Source: Tibeticola sediminis (GTDB taxonomy: Bacteria > Pseudomonadota > Gammaproteobacteria > Burkholderiales > Burkholderiaceae_C). Taken from it: a stretch of 64,000 nt of DNA. The position numbers were made by a program, and so were the translations under genes. The DNA lies in NCBI RefSeq assembly GCF_003843835.1, contig NZ_RKQL01000001.1, positions 372,001 to 436,000 on the forward strand, given 5' to 3'. Numbering within the stretch: the first letter of the stretch is position 1; each line of letters starts with the position of its first letter. The notes beneath the pieces were generated by a model. The model had not been told where the DNA came from. It saw only the letters and a program-made list of their open reading frames with translations, and ran no database searches. Positions 26,855 through 35,973 of the stretch are shown here, in pieces.

Positions 26855-28165
26855 ATGCACTGGGCGCTGTTCTGTCGCGTCATCGACAACTACGGCGACC
26901 TCGGCGTCGCCTGGCGGCTGGCGAGCCAGATCGCCGCGAGCGGCGACACGGTGCAGCTCTGGGTCGACGCGCCCGAGGCGCTCGCCTGGATGGCCCCGGG
27001 CGCGCTCGAAGGCCGTTGGCCGCGTTTGCAGGTGCGGCCTTGGACGCAGCCTTTCGCGGCCGACGCGCTCGCGCAGGGTGCGGCGGACGTGTGGGTGGAA
27101 TTGTTCGGTTGCGACATCGATCCTGAATTCATAGCGCAACATGACCGTTTCACGCCGGCATCCGGCGCAAAATCTAAGGCAACGCTGAATAAGTTCCCGC
27201 GATGGCGCGCGCCCGGCCGCGGGATGGGATGCGAGGCGCAAACCGCAGCCATAGCCGCAGCTATGGCGAGGATTGGCAACGACGCAGACCGCCCGCAGCC
27301 GGGATGCGCGACGCGCGAGGGACTTGTTCAGCGTTGCCCTAAAAATAACCCGGTCTGGATCAACCTCGAATACCTCTCGGCCGAAGCCTACGTCGAGCGT
27401 AGCCACGGCTTGCCCTCGCCCATCCTGCACGGGCCAGCGCGGGGGCGCACGCGGCATTTCTTCTTTCCGGGCTACACCGAGCGCACCGGCGGCTTGCTGC
27501 GCGAGCCCGATTTGTTGGCCCGCCAGGTCGCCTTCGACGCGGCGCGTTGGCGGGAGCGGCAGCGGCTGCCCTCGGGCCGGGCGCTGCGCATCAGCCTTTT
27601 TTGCTACGAGCCGCCAGCGCTGGGGGCTTGGCTCGACGCGCTCGCCGCGGGTGGATCGGGCACGGGGCAACCCGTGCAGCTGTGGGTGACGCATGGGCGT
27701 GCCGCTGCGGCCGTCCGCGGCCATTTTTGCGCTGGAAACCCGGTAACCCCCTTGCAAAACGGTGCGCAAGCGCTACAAGTTTCATACCTTCCAGCCCTCA
27801 CGCAGACTGATTACGACCACCTGCTTTGGGCAGCAGACCTCAACTTCGTGCGCGGGGAAGATTCGCTGGTGCGCGCGCTCTGGGCCGGCAAGCCTTTCAT
27901 CTGGAACATCTACCCGCAGGACGACGGCGCGCACGCGGCCAAGCTGGAGGCACTTCTCGATTGGCTCGACGCCCCGCCCAGTCTGCGCCGCTTCCACCGG
28001 ATCTGGAATGGGCTCTCGAGCGGCGCCCTGCCCCCACCCGACCTGGCGCTCTGGGGTGCGTGCATCCGCGCCGCGCGCGAGCGACTGCTCACGCAGCCCG
28101 ATCTCCTCTCGCAATTGAGGGCTTTCGTCGCCGACCGGCGTCAACAGCTGCAGGAGCAGCCATGA
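26855..28165 (+). CDS. earP: EF-P arginine 32 rhamnosyltransferase EarP with repeat-derived insertion
   Basis: EarP attaches rhamnose from dTDP-L-rhamnose to Arg32 of elongation factor P, activating it to rescue ribosomes at polyproline stretches. The N-terminus [18 protein letters not shown] holds the catalytic Asp residues, [25 protein letters not shown] is the family hallmark, and [25 protein letters not shown] lies in the nucleotide-sugar binding part. At 436 aa it is longer than the usual 370-390. Residues 108-162 are encoded by a family A repeat inserted in frame just before [12 protein letters not shown] family C repeat encodes residues near 90-104. ATG 26855 is preferred (GAGGCAGG upstream). 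efp follows 154 bp downstream. Whether the enlarged protein is active is unknown. Confidence 0.93.
   Translation: MHWALFCRVIDNYGDLGVAWRLASQIAASGDTVQLWVDAPEALAWMAPGALEGRWPRLQVRPWTQPFAADALAQGAADVWVELFGCDIDPEFIAQHDRFTPASGAKSKATLNKFPRWRAPGRGMGCEAQTAAIAAAMARIGNDADRPQPGCATREGLVQRCPKNNPVWINLEYLSAEAYVERSHGLPSPILHGPARGRTRHFFFPGYTERTGGLLREPDLLARQVAFDAARWRERQRLPSGRALRISLFCYEPPALGAWLDALAAGGSGTGQPVQLWVTHGRAAAAVRGHFCAGNPVTPLQNGAQALQVSYLPALTQTDYDHLLWAADLNFVRGEDSLVRALWAGKPFIWNIYPQDDGAHAAKLEALLDWLDAPPSLRRFHRIWNGLSSGALPPPDLALWGACIRAARERLLTQPDLLSQLRAFVADRRQQLQEQP
27121..27167 (-). repeat. family C repeat inside earP
   Basis: The 47-bp sequence begins TCCTGAATTCATAGCGCAAC and ends with CACGCCGGCATCCGGCG. It aligns over its length with 39063-39110 and with the reverse complement of 53620-53667, sharing TCCTG at one end, a TAGC block in the middle and CACGC(C/T)GGCAT at the other end. 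It ends 7 bp before a full family A copy. Confidence 0.7.
27175..27341 (+). mobile_element. family A MITE-like element inserted in frame in earP (167 bp)
   Basis: It starts TAAGGCAACGCTGAATAAGT and ends TTCAGCGTTGCCCTA; the ends are inverted repeats with a few mismatches. It has the same length and orientation as the copy at 53682-53848. The centre (27234-27281) is a hairpin module with stem CCATAGC/GCTATGG and outer arms GCAAA/TTGGC. It encodes no transposase. Taking TA as the duplicated target, the net insertion is 165 bp or 55 codons, which keeps the earP frame and contains no stop. Confidence 0.9.
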
Positions 28166-28172
28166 GCCGGCT

Positions 28173-28178
28173 AAAATA
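28173..28178 (+). promoter_or_regulatory. possible efp promoter -10
   Basis: TAAAAT lies 8 bases after the earP stop codon and about 140 bases upstream of efp. No good -35 is seen at 16-18 bases upstream, so the call is tentative. It would allow efp expression independent of earP. Confidence 0.35.
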
Positions 28179-28319
28179 GAAGGCTTTGGTGATGGCGCTT
28201 GCCGCGCCCACCCAAGCCCGACCGCCGTTCATTTGCCGTTCGCTCGCCGCTGGCCCCCTGGGGTGCACAGAGACCGTGGGACCTCATGCAGCGGCAGCTC
28301 TTTCGACACTGGAATCGTT

Positions 28320-28874
28320 ATGAAAATCGCACAGGAAATTCGCGCCGGCAACGTCATCATGCACGGCAAAGACCCGATGGTCGTCTTGAAGACCGAATAC
28401 AGCCGCGGTGGCCGCAACGCCGCCACGGTGCGCATGAAGCTCAAAAGCCTGCTGAACAACTTCGGCACCGAAGTCGTCTTCAAGGCCGACGACAAAATGG
28501 ACCAGATCATTCTGGACAAAAAGGAGTGCACCTACTCCTACTTTGCCGACCCGATGTACGTCTGGATGGACAGCGACTACAACCAGTATGAAGTCGAGGC
28601 CGAGAACATGGGCGACGCGCTCAACTACCTCGAAGATGGCATGAGCGCGGAAGTCGTCTTCTACGACGGCAAGGCCATTTCCGTCGAGCTGCCCACGACC
28701 GTCGTGCGCGAAATCACCTGGACCGAACCCGCCGTCAAGGGCGACACCTCGGGCAAGGTGTTGAAGCCCGCGAAGATCGCCACTGGCTTCGAAGTGGCGG
28801 TTCCGCTCTTCGTCGACCAGGGCGACAAGATCGAAATCGACACCCGCACGGGTGAATACAAAAAACGCGTCTGA
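28320..28874 (+). CDS. efp: translation elongation factor P (Arg32 type)
   Basis: EF-P binds between the P and E sites and helps the ribosome form peptide bonds at consecutive prolines. The 184-aa protein has the three beta-barrel domains, with the modified loop YSRGGRNA near the tip. Counting from ATG 28320, the loop residue is Arg32, the site rhamnosylated by EarP, rather than the Lys34 of the EpmA/EpmB pathway. The signature [15 protein letters not shown]-like stretch and the C-terminal [14 protein letters not shown] are typical. The gene follows earP and ends in a strong rho-independent terminator. Confidence 0.98.
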   Translation: MKIAQEIRAGNVIMHGKDPMVVLKTEYSRGGRNAATVRMKLKSLLNNFGTEVVFKADDKMDQIILDKKECTYSYFADPMYVWMDSDYNQYEVEAENMGDALNYLEDGMSAEVVFYDGKAISVELPTTVVREITWTEPAVKGDTSGKVLKPAKIATGFEVAVPLFVDQGDKIEIDTRTGEYKKRV

Positions 28875-28892
28875 ACGACGCCCGCGACCGAC

Positions 28893-28916
28893 AAGGCTCC
28901 ATTCGGAGCCTTTTTT
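28893..28916 (+). terminator. rho-independent terminator of efp
   Basis: AAGGCTCC-ATTC-GGAGCCTT forms an 8-bp stem with a 4-base loop and runs into six T residues. It lies about 20 bases after the efp stop codon. Confidence 0.9.
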
Positions 28917-28944
28917 CTTTTGCCTCGCGCCGACCACTCGCACC

Positions 28945-29820
28945 ATGGAAACCACGCAAGACATCACCGAACGCCGCATCGCCGATGCCTGGGCTGAGCT
29001 GCAAAACCACGCCGTCGCCGGGGGAACACTCAAACGCGACGCCTACCGACTGGCGTTTGCCGACCCCGAGTTCCTGCTGCGGCGTGAAACCCGCGGCATT
29101 CGCTTTCAGCTCGAGATGCTCAAGCCCGACTTGATGCAAAGCGAAGCTGGCGTCGAAAACACCATCGTCGTCTTTGGCAGCGCCCGTATGCTCCCGCCCG
29201 ACGTCGCGCAGCGCGCGTTTGCCGCTGCACAGGCCGAAGGCGAGCCCGAGGCCATCCGCCGGGCCGAGCGCGACCTGCGCAACGCGCAGTGGTACGCGCA
29301 GGCCCGGGAATTCGCGCGCCTAGTCGCGACCGACAGCCTCGCCTGCCCCGCCGAGCAACGCCTCTACATCTGTACCGGCGGCGGCCCGGGCATCATGGAA
29401 GCAGCCACCCGCGGCGCGCACGATGTGGGCGCGCCCTCGGTCGCGCTCAACATCTCACTGCCGCACGAGCAGCATGCCAACCCCTACGTCACGCCGGAGC
29501 TGAGTTTCAAGTTCCACTACTTCGCGCTGCGCAAGATGCACTTCATGATGCGTGCCAAGGCGCTCGTGACTTTTCCCGGCGGCTTTGGCACGCTCGATGA
29601 ACTGTTCGAAGTCGTCACCCTGGTGCAGACGAAGAAGGCCAAGCCCGTGCCGATCCTGCTCTTTGGCAGCGCGTACTGGAAGCGGCTCATCAACTTCGAT
29701 CTGCTGGTCGAAGAAGGCGTGATCTCCCCCGAAGACCTCGACCTGCTGCACTTCGTCGACGATCCACTGACGGCCTGGAACCTCATTCGCGACTTCTACG
29801 GGCTGGCCCGCCCGGCTTGA
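28945..29820 (+). CDS. LOG-family protein (TIGR00730-type nucleotide phosphoribohydrolase)
   Basis: A 291-aa protein of the LOG family, whose members cleave the N-glycosidic bond of cytokinin riboside monophosphates or other nucleoside 5'-monophosphates. It has IVVFGSARM, the CTGGGPGIMEAATRGA phosphate-binding stretch and the catalytic PGGFGTLDELFE motif. It is longer than plant LOG enzymes because of an N-terminal helical extension, as in other betaproteobacterial forms. ATG 28945 lies just after the efp terminator, so it should have its own promoter. The substrate in this organism is unknown; cytokinin production is only one option, nucleotide salvage another. Confidence 0.88.
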   Translation: METTQDITERRIADAWAELQNHAVAGGTLKRDAYRLAFADPEFLLRRETRGIRFQLEMLKPDLMQSEAGVENTIVVFGSARMLPPDVAQRAFAAAQAEGEPEAIRRAERDLRNAQWYAQAREFARLVATDSLACPAEQRLYICTGGGPGIMEAATRGAHDVGAPSVALNISLPHEQHANPYVTPELSFKFHYFALRKMHFMMRAKALVTFPGGFGTLDELFEVVTLVQTKKAKPVPILLFGSAYWKRLINFDLLVEEGVISPEDLDLLHFVDDPLTAWNLIRDFYGLARPA

Positions 29821-29836
29821 ATGAAGGGATTCAGGC

Positions 29837-30754
29837 TCAGTTGGCCAGTTGCACCAAATCCGGCACATTGGCCACACGCCGCATGGTCGCGGCAATGGCA
29901 TCGGGGGTGTAGCGGATGCTCATGAACTGCCCGAGGTCGAGTGAAGGCCACGCCAGCGCGATGCGAAAGCGCGCCGCGGGCGAATAGATTTTGCCGCCGA
30001 TCACGTAGATCTCATAAGGGAGCGCCGCGATGTGCTGCGGCCCGACGGGGCCGAGCTTGTTGACCCAGACTCCCTCGCCGTCGCGCGCGCTGTTGAGCGC
30101 AACACCCCAGACCGCCAACTTGTGCTCGGGCAGCACGAGTTCGTACACCGGTGCGGTGTCCGCGACATGCTCGGCGAGCCGGCTGCGCACGGTCCGAACC
30201 GCGGCGTCGAACTGCTGGAGATCGATCAATTCCGCACGGAACGAATCGAGCCGCTCCATCCCAGCCATGTAGCGATAGTCGGCCAGCGTCTGTTCCGGGA
30301 CATCGCCACCGAACACCTCGCCGCGGCCCAGCGCCTGCTCCAGCCGCCCTTGCATCGCCCGCGCAACCGGCGCGGCGAGCGCGAACCGATCCCGGAAATA
30401 AGCCCGCAACCAGTATTCGGGCCGTGTGTAGCTGAGTTCACCGGAAGCGCTCACGCCCACCCGCTGCGGCGCGGCCAAAATGGCATGGCCGCCGACCTTG
30501 CCGATGGCATCGAGCAGCGCCGCATCGGTGTAGACCACGACGCCGCGCTCGCCCAGGCCCTTGGGCTGGTGGCGGCCCAGCAGCCGAAAACCGGCCGCCT
30601 CGAGCTTTTTTTCCACCCGGCTCATCTGCTCGTTCAGGCTGGATGCCGGCAGGGGATTCCCCCGCTGGTACGGCGCAACCGCGTGCGCCGCGTGCGCCAG
30701 GAGGCTCAGCAAGATCGCAACGATCAGCAAGCGCAGAGGGGGAAGCAGCGTCAT
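29837..30754 (-). CDS. exported protein of unknown function
   Basis: A 305-aa protein with a signal peptide (LRLLIVAILLSLLAHAAHAVA) and no recognised domain. Visible features are a GFRLLGRHQPKGLGERGVVVYTD stretch in the first 90 residues, a helical middle and the C-terminal MSIRYTPDAIAATMRRVANVPDLVQ. The overall pattern suggests a small periplasmic protein family restricted to betaproteobacteria. Start at 30754 is chosen because the signal peptide begins there; an upstream open extension lacks similarity. It is convergent with the LOG gene (16-bp gap). Confidence 0.75.
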   Translation of the reverse strand: MTLLPPLRLLIVAILLSLLAHAAHAVAPYQRGNPLPASSLNEQMSRVEKKLEAAGFRLLGRHQPKGLGERGVVVYTDAALLDAIGKVGGHAILAAPQRVGVSASGELSYTRPEYWLRAYFRDRFALAAPVARAMQGRLEQALGRGEVFGGDVPEQTLADYRYMAGMERLDSFRAELIDLQQFDAAVRTVRSRLAEHVADTAPVYELVLPEHKLAVWGVALNSARDGEGVWVNKLGPVGPQHIAALPYEIYVIGGKIYSPAARFRIALAWPSLDLGQFMSIRYTPDAIAATMRRVANVPDLVQLAN

Positions 30755-30952
30755 GGGCGTGGGTGTGGGAAACGATGTGGAACCTGGCCCGTATGACGGC
30801 ATCTCGGCCGGGCTGAACCACCCGCAAGCGGCGCACACCGACCGTCCGGTGTGTGCTGCGCGCGCGTGACTCAGGCAGCCCGAAATACCGTACCGAGTAA
30901 GGCTTGGATTCGAAACGAAGGCGCTGCGCCTGTCATCCGGACTTTCCCCAGC

Positions 30953-31753
30953 CTATTGCCCGCCGCTCCGAGGGCTGCTGGCCGGAATGCGGTAGAGCCA
31001 CAGGATGCGCCCGTCGGGGCAGCGGAACTCAGCATCGGCGGGGCGGCCGGGAATGGGGAACTCCAGGCTTGCCAACCAAGTGCCGGGGCGCATGTCGCGC
31101 TGGGCTTTGTCCCATGCCCTGGGCATGCTCTCCGGGCGCTGGAACAGATAGACCAGATCCGCCACCGACCAGTCGGATTGCCACAAGTCCCCGCGGCGGA
31201 TGTGCGCCTGAGGTAGCCGCCGCGCGCACAGCCAGGCGAGTACGGCACTGCGCTCCACCCCTTCGAGCCGGGCCTGTGGCCACGCCCGGGCCAGCGCCAG
31301 CAAACCATCGCCGAGGCCGCAGCCCGCGTCGAGCACGGTGGGCTTCGGCCCCAAAGGCAGCGCGGCGGCCAGGCCCTCGAAGGCGTCGTGCGGCGTCGGG
31401 AACAAAGGGGCGTCGCGCCAGGCCCCGAGCGGATAGAGCGCGAGCAAGGCGGCCAAGCCCAGCAACCAAGCCCAAGCGGTTTGCGCCGCACCGCCGCTCT
31501 CACCCGTGCCCTGCAGCAAGGCCCAGGCCAGTGGGAAACCCAGCGCCATCCACGCGCGCCGCATCCCCGTGGTGGGGGTCTGGCTTGCCAGCCCCACAGC
31601 CAGCACGCTGGCGCCGATGGCCGCGGGCCAAGGCCCGAGCGTCAGGACACGCAAGCCCGCATAGGCCAGAGCCGCCACACCCCAGCTGAGGACCGCAGGC
31701 AAAGGCCAGCGCAGCGTCGCCAGCCATTCGAGCGCAGCAGCGCGGCGGGGCAT
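30953..31753 (-). CDS. membrane-anchored SAM-dependent methyltransferase
   Basis: A 266-aa class I methyltransferase fused to an N-terminal membrane part. Three or four hydrophobic segments fill about residues 15-110 (LPAVLSWGVAALAYAGLRVL, AAIGASVLAVGLA, AWAWLLGLAALLALYPL). The SAM-binding motif VLDAGCGLGDGLLALA follows near 140, and LEGVERSAVLAWLCARR and IRRGDLWQSDWSVADLVYLFQ are motifs II and III. The acceptor is unknown; a membrane or lipid substrate is plausible from the topology. It begins 16 bp after rmuC and is probably co-transcribed with it. Confidence 0.85.
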   Translation of the reverse strand: MPRRAAALEWLATLRWPLPAVLSWGVAALAYAGLRVLTLGPWPAAIGASVLAVGLASQTPTTGMRRAWMALGFPLAWALLQGTGESGGAAQTAWAWLLGLAALLALYPLGAWRDAPLFPTPHDAFEGLAAALPLGPKPTVLDAGCGLGDGLLALARAWPQARLEGVERSAVLAWLCARRLPQAHIRRGDLWQSDWSVADLVYLFQRPESMPRAWDKAQRDMRPGTWLASLEFPIPGRPADAEFRCPDGRILWLYRIPASSPRSGGQ

Positions 31754-31769
31754 GACCAGCGGCAGCGTT

Positions 31770-33401
31770 TCAGTCCGCTGGGCCCAGCAGCGCCTGCGGG
31801 TCCAGGCCAGCGGGCGACTCCGGCGCCGGCAGTTCCTGTACGTCGCGCAGCTTGCGCTGGATGGCGCGGGTGCGCACGCCGACGTCGTCGAACTTCTTGG
31901 CGGCGGTGTCGATGGACTTCTTGGCGGCGTCGAGCGCGTCGCCAAACTTCATGAATTCGGTCTTCACCTGACCGAGCACCGCCCACACTTCGGATGAGCG
32001 CTTTTCGATCGCCAAGGTCTTGAACCCCATCTGCAGGCTGTTGAGCATGGCTGCGAGGTTGGCCGGGCCGCACACCATCACCCGGTGCTCGTTCTGCAGC
32101 GCCTCCATCAGGCCCGGGCGGCGCAGCGCCTCGGCGAACAGACCTTCGGTGGGCAGGTAGAGGATCGCAAAGTCGGTCGTGTGCGGCGGCGCGATGTATT
32201 TGCTGGCGATTTTCTTCGCCTCAAAGCGCAGCGAGTTCTCGAAGGCCGTGCCTGCGGCCAGGATGGCGGCGCGGTCGGCGCTGTCCTGCGCGTCCATGAG
32301 GCGCTGGTAGTGCTCGACCGGGTATTTCGCGTCGATCGGCAGCCACACGGGCTGCTCGTCGCGCCGACCGGGCAGGCGGATGGCGAATTCCACCAGCTCG
32401 TCGCTGCCAGGCGCGACCTTGACGTTGCGCGCGTACTGCTCGGGCGTGAGCACGTTGTCGATGATCGCGCCCAGTTGCACCTCGCCCCAGGTGCCGCGGG
32501 TTTTCACATTGGTCATGACGCGCTTCAAGTCGCCCACGCTGCCCGCGAGCGACTGCATCTCGCCCAGGCCCTTGTGTACCTGCTCGAGCCGTTCGCTCAC
32601 CAGCTTGAACGAGTCGCCCAGGCGTTGCTCCAGCGTGGCGTGGAGCTTTTCGTCCACCGTGCGGCGCATTTCTTCGAGCTTGGCGGTGTTGTCGGCCTGA
32701 ATCGCAGCCAGCCGCTCGTTGAGCGCGGTGCGCAACTGCTCGGCATTGGCCTGGCTGCCCTGCACCAGCGCGCTGAGCTGTTGCGAGAGTCCTTGTTGCA
32801 AGACGCTCGACTGCTGCTGCAAGCCGTCTTGCAGCACGCCGAACTGTTGGCGCAGCTGCGAGCTGCTGGCCTCGAGCTGGTCTTTGAGCGCCGCGGACAT
32901 CGCCGCGAGCGCGCCGCTCAAGTCCGCGCGCGAGGCCGCAAGCGACTGCGCGAGCGCCGCGTCCATCGTGGCCAGCCGCTGCGCGAGCGCCGTCTCGAGC
33001 GCGGCGAGCCGCTGTGCGAGCGCGGCATCGAAACTGCCCAGCCGCTGCTCGAGCTTGACCTCGAACCCGGCAAACGCGGCCAGCAGCTCGGCGCGGCCGT
33101 TGCGTGACTCCGCCACCGCCTGCGCCAACCGCTCGTCCACCACCGCGCGCAAGGCCTCGGCCTGCGCCCCGCTGGCCTGGCTGGCGCTCCGCGCCTGGTC
33201 GGCCATGGCATCGAGCACCCCCCCGTTTTGCGCCACGGCCAGACGCGTGTCTTGCACCGCTTGCTCCATCGCCTGCAGCCGTGCGGCCCACTCGGGCGGC
33301 AGATCCACCCGCGGGCGGCGCCACAGCAGCAGCACCAGCAGCGAAAGGGCCACCACCAGCGCCAGCGACAGGCCCCAGAGCCAAAGTTCAGACACCAGCA
33401 T
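31770..33401 (-). CDS. rmuC: DNA recombination protein RmuC
   Basis: A 543-aa RmuC protein, a family with a PD-(D/E)XK-like nuclease core that limits inversions at short inverted repeats in E. coli. One N-terminal membrane segment (LWGLSLALVVALSLLVLLLW) is followed by a very long coiled coil (about residues 40-290) and the conserved domain with VKTRGTWGEVQLGAIIDNVL, WLPIDAKYPVEHYQRL, KYIAPPHTTDFAILYLPTEGLFAE (in parts) and GFKTLAIEKRSSEVW. ATG 33401 fits. Upstream is a short AT-rich stretch before the divergent-free neighbour at 33493. Given the many palindromic repeats in this genome, its presence is of some interest. Confidence 0.95.
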   Translation of the reverse strand: MLVSELWLWGLSLALVVALSLLVLLLWRRPRVDLPPEWAARLQAMEQAVQDTRLAVAQNGGVLDAMADQARSASQASGAQAEALRAVVDERLAQAVAESRNGRAELLAAFAGFEVKLEQRLGSFDAALAQRLAALETALAQRLATMDAALAQSLAASRADLSGALAAMSAALKDQLEASSSQLRQQFGVLQDGLQQQSSVLQQGLSQQLSALVQGSQANAEQLRTALNERLAAIQADNTAKLEEMRRTVDEKLHATLEQRLGDSFKLVSERLEQVHKGLGEMQSLAGSVGDLKRVMTNVKTRGTWGEVQLGAIIDNVLTPEQYARNVKVAPGSDELVEFAIRLPGRRDEQPVWLPIDAKYPVEHYQRLMDAQDSADRAAILAAGTAFENSLRFEAKKIASKYIAPPHTTDFAILYLPTEGLFAEALRRPGLMEALQNEHRVMVCGPANLAAMLNSLQMGFKTLAIEKRSSEVWAVLGQVKTEFMKFGDALDAAKKSIDTAAKKFDDVGVRTRAIQRKLRDVQELPAPESPAGLDPQALLGPAD

Positions 33402-33492
33402 TGTTGTTTCCCCGCCCTAAAAAAATCACAAAATAGTAGCAACTAAGCATGCATTCATGCAGGCAAACGGGCAAATGATCGAAAAAATCGAC

Positions 33493-34473
33493 TCAGCGCA
33501 GCACCTGCGGGTTCACCGGCGTGCGCGGCCGGCCCGTGGTGAAGAAGTCGATGAGGTTGTCCGCTGCCAGGTTCGCCATGGCCAGCCGGGTGCCGCGCGT
33601 GGCGCTGGCGATGTGGGGCGTCAGCACCACGTTGGGCACGGTCAGCAGATCGGGATGGACCCGCGGCTCGCCTTCGAACACATCGAGCCCCGCAGCGGCG
33701 ATGCGCCGCTCGCGCAAGGCACGGGCGAGCGCGGCGTCGTCGACGATGCCGCCGCGCGCGAGATTGATCAGCGTCGCCGTCGGCTTCATCCGCGCGAGCT
33801 CTTCCGCACCGATGGTGTGGTGCGACTCGGCGCTGTAGGGCAACACCAGCATCACATGGTCGGCTGTGCGCAGCAACTCGTCCTTTTCCACGTAGCGCGC
33901 GCCGCAGGCCGCCTCGATCTCGCCGGCGAGCCGGCTTCGGTTGTGATACAGCACCCGCATGCCAAAACCCAATGCCGCGCGCCGCGCGACCGCCTGGCCG
34001 ATGCGCCCCATGCCGATGATCCCCAGCGTGCTGCCGTGCACCTCGGCGCCCAGGAACAGGTCGTAGCGCCAGTTTTTCCACAGGCCCGCGCGCAGGAAGT
34101 GCTCGCTCTCGCACACCCGCCGCGCGGTCGCCAGCAGCAGCGCCATGCCGAAGTCCGCCGTGGTCTCTGTCAACACGTCCGGCGCGTTGGTGCCCAGCAC
34201 ACCCGCCGCCGTCATGGCCGCCACATCGAAATTGTTGTAGCCCACGGCCATGTTGGCGACGATGCGCAGCCCCGGGCACGCGGCGAGCAGATCGGCGTCA
34301 ATGCGTTCGCTGCCGGTGGTCAGCACGCCGGCCTTGCCCTGCAAATGGGCGATGAGCTCAGCCCGGCTCCAGATCACATCGTCGGGGTTGGCTTCCACCT
34401 CGAAGTGCGTGGCCAGGCGCTCCACCACCTCGGGAAACACGGCACGCGCCACCAGAACGGCTGGTCGGCTCAT
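33493..34473 (-). CDS. D-isomer 2-hydroxyacid dehydrogenase (glyoxylate/hydroxypyruvate reductase type)
   Basis: A 326-aa NAD(P)-dependent dehydrogenase of the GhrB/glycerate dehydrogenase group. The Rossmann motif LGIIGMGRIGQAVARR is near residue 150, preceded by NAPDVLTETTADFGMALLLA. The catalytic Arg (LINLARGGIVDDAAL), Glu (GLDVFEGEP) and His (LTPHIASATRGTR) are present. It reduces glyoxylate or hydroxypyruvate, or oxidises glycerate. ATG 34473 gives a normal length; the open extension to 34545 is ignored. It starts 12 bp after the antiporter gene and may be in one transcript with it. Confidence 0.92.
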   Translation of the reverse strand: MSRPAVLVARAVFPEVVERLATHFEVEANPDDVIWSRAELIAHLQGKAGVLTTGSERIDADLLAACPGLRIVANMAVGYNNFDVAAMTAAGVLGTNAPDVLTETTADFGMALLLATARRVCESEHFLRAGLWKNWRYDLFLGAEVHGSTLGIIGMGRIGQAVARRAALGFGMRVLYHNRSRLAGEIEAACGARYVEKDELLRTADHVMLVLPYSAESHHTIGAEELARMKPTATLINLARGGIVDDAALARALRERRIAAAGLDVFEGEPRVHPDLLTVPNVVLTPHIASATRGTRLAMANLAADNLIDFFTTGRPRTPVNPQVLR

Positions 34474-34484
34474 GAGTTCTCGCC

Positions 34485-35909
34485 TCAACGGAAGAAGATG
34501 AAGGTCATGGCCAGGAACAGCGGCACCAGAATGCCGCAGGACCACAGCATGTAACCAAAGAAGCTCGGCATCTTCACGCCGCGGTCCTCGGCGATGGCCT
34601 TGACCATCAGGTTCGGCGCGTTACCGATGTAGCTGTTCGCCCCCATGAACACCGCGCCCGCCGAGATCGCAGCCAAGGTCGCGGCATGCGTGGTCATGAG
34701 CACCGCCGGGTCGCCGCCCGCGGTGTTGAAGAACACCAGGTAGGTCGGTGCGTTGTCGAGGAAGGAGCTCAGCGCACCGGTCGCCCAGAAATACATCGCC
34801 GGGTCGGGCGTGCCGTCGGCGCGCGTGACGGCCGAGACCACCGCGCCGAACGGCCCGTTCACGCCGGCCTTGAGCATGGCGATCACGGGGACGATGGTCA
34901 GGAAGATGCCAGCGAACAGCTTGGCCACCTCCTGCATCGGGCCCCAGCCGAACTGGTTGTCGGCATGCACCTGCTTGGGCGTGATCGCCAGCGACACCGC
35001 TGCCACGGCGATCAGCCCGATGTCACGCACCAGCCCCGGCAGCCCCACCTCGGCACCGGCCACATGCCAGACCACGTCGGATTTCCACAGCCCGCTCATG
35101 AGCACCAGGCCGACGATGACGAGCAGCAGCACGAAATTGATCGCGCCATCAAAGCCCAGGCGCGGCGTATCGGGCGTGGGGTCGCGGGGCAGAAGCTCCT
35201 CGCGGCGGTGGTAGTACCAACTGTCGAGCGCGTAGAAGATCGCCAGCAAGGCGCCCACGAGGAACAGGGTCTCCGGGAAGATGTGCGAGACGGTCCAAAA
35301 GAAATCCACCCCTTTGAGAAAGCCCAGGAACAGCGGCGGGTCGCCCAGCGGCGTGAGCGAGCCGCCCGCGTTAGAGACGATGAAAATAAAGAACACCACC
35401 ACATGCGCGGTGTGCTTGCGGTTGTCGTTGGCGCGAATCAGCGGGCGGATCAGCAGCATCGACGCGCCGGTCGTGCCCATCAGGCTCGCCAGCACCGCGC
35501 CGATGGCCAGAATGCTGGTGTTGAGCCCAGGGCTTCCGTGCAGGTTGCCGCGGATGAAGATGCCGCCTGCCACGGTGAACAAGGCGGTGAGCAGAATCAC
35601 GAAGGGAATGTATTCAGCCACCGCCGCATGCACCAGCACCCCGCCGGCGGCGCCCGGCCCGTACGCAGCCGCAAACGGCAGCAGAAACGCCAGCGCCCAG
35701 CCTGCAGCCACCTTGCCGTAGTGGTGGTGCCAGAAGAATGGCGCCAACAAAGGCATGAGCGCAATCGACAGCAAAATGCCGGCGAAAGGCACCGCCCAAA
35801 GCACAGACAGGTTCGCCCCGTCGAGGTCGGCGGCGACCGCCAGCGAGGGAACGCTGGCGATCGCCAGGGCAAGAGTTGCGGCCCCAAGGGCGCGCCGGGT
35901 GGTTTTCAT
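34485..35909 (-). CDS. NhaD-like sodium:proton antiporter / CitMHS-family permease
   Basis: A 474-aa integral membrane protein with a signal-like N-terminus (MKTTRRALGAATLALAIASV) and about twelve hydrophobic segments. Motifs TGASMLLIRPLIRAN, FFIFIVSNAGGSLTPLGDPPLFLGFLKG (in parts), SSFLDNAPTYLVFFN and GANSYIGNAPNLMVKAIAE are typical of the ion-transporter superfamily that includes NhaD and arsenite and citrate permeases. The pair of NAGGSLTPLGDPP and LDNAPTY half-repeats form the transport core. Na+/H+ exchange is the usual annotation for this subgroup but other substrates are possible. Confidence 0.87.
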   Translation of the reverse strand: MKTTRRALGAATLALAIASVPSLAVAADLDGANLSVLWAVPFAGILLSIALMPLLAPFFWHHHYGKVAAGWALAFLLPFAAAYGPGAAGGVLVHAAVAEYIPFVILLTALFTVAGGIFIRGNLHGSPGLNTSILAIGAVLASLMGTTGASMLLIRPLIRANDNRKHTAHVVVFFIFIVSNAGGSLTPLGDPPLFLGFLKGVDFFWTVSHIFPETLFLVGALLAIFYALDSWYYHRREELLPRDPTPDTPRLGFDGAINFVLLLVIVGLVLMSGLWKSDVVWHVAGAEVGLPGLVRDIGLIAVAAVSLAITPKQVHADNQFGWGPMQEVAKLFAGIFLTIVPVIAMLKAGVNGPFGAVVSAVTRADGTPDPAMYFWATGALSSFLDNAPTYLVFFNTAGGDPAVLMTTHAATLAAISAGAVFMGANSYIGNAPNLMVKAIAEDRGVKMPSFFGYMLWSCGILVPLFLAMTFIFFR

Positions 35910-35973
35910 GAGCGAAGGTCTCCGGTGACGTCGTCAGAAATGCAACGTGAAGGCGCGCTCGGGCGGTGATACA

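Noticed and set aside
27735-27790. A possible fourth family C copy inside earP (around CGGTGCGCAAGCGCTAC)
   Set aside because: Only about 24 bases align and identity is low, so chance or normal coding cannot be excluded.
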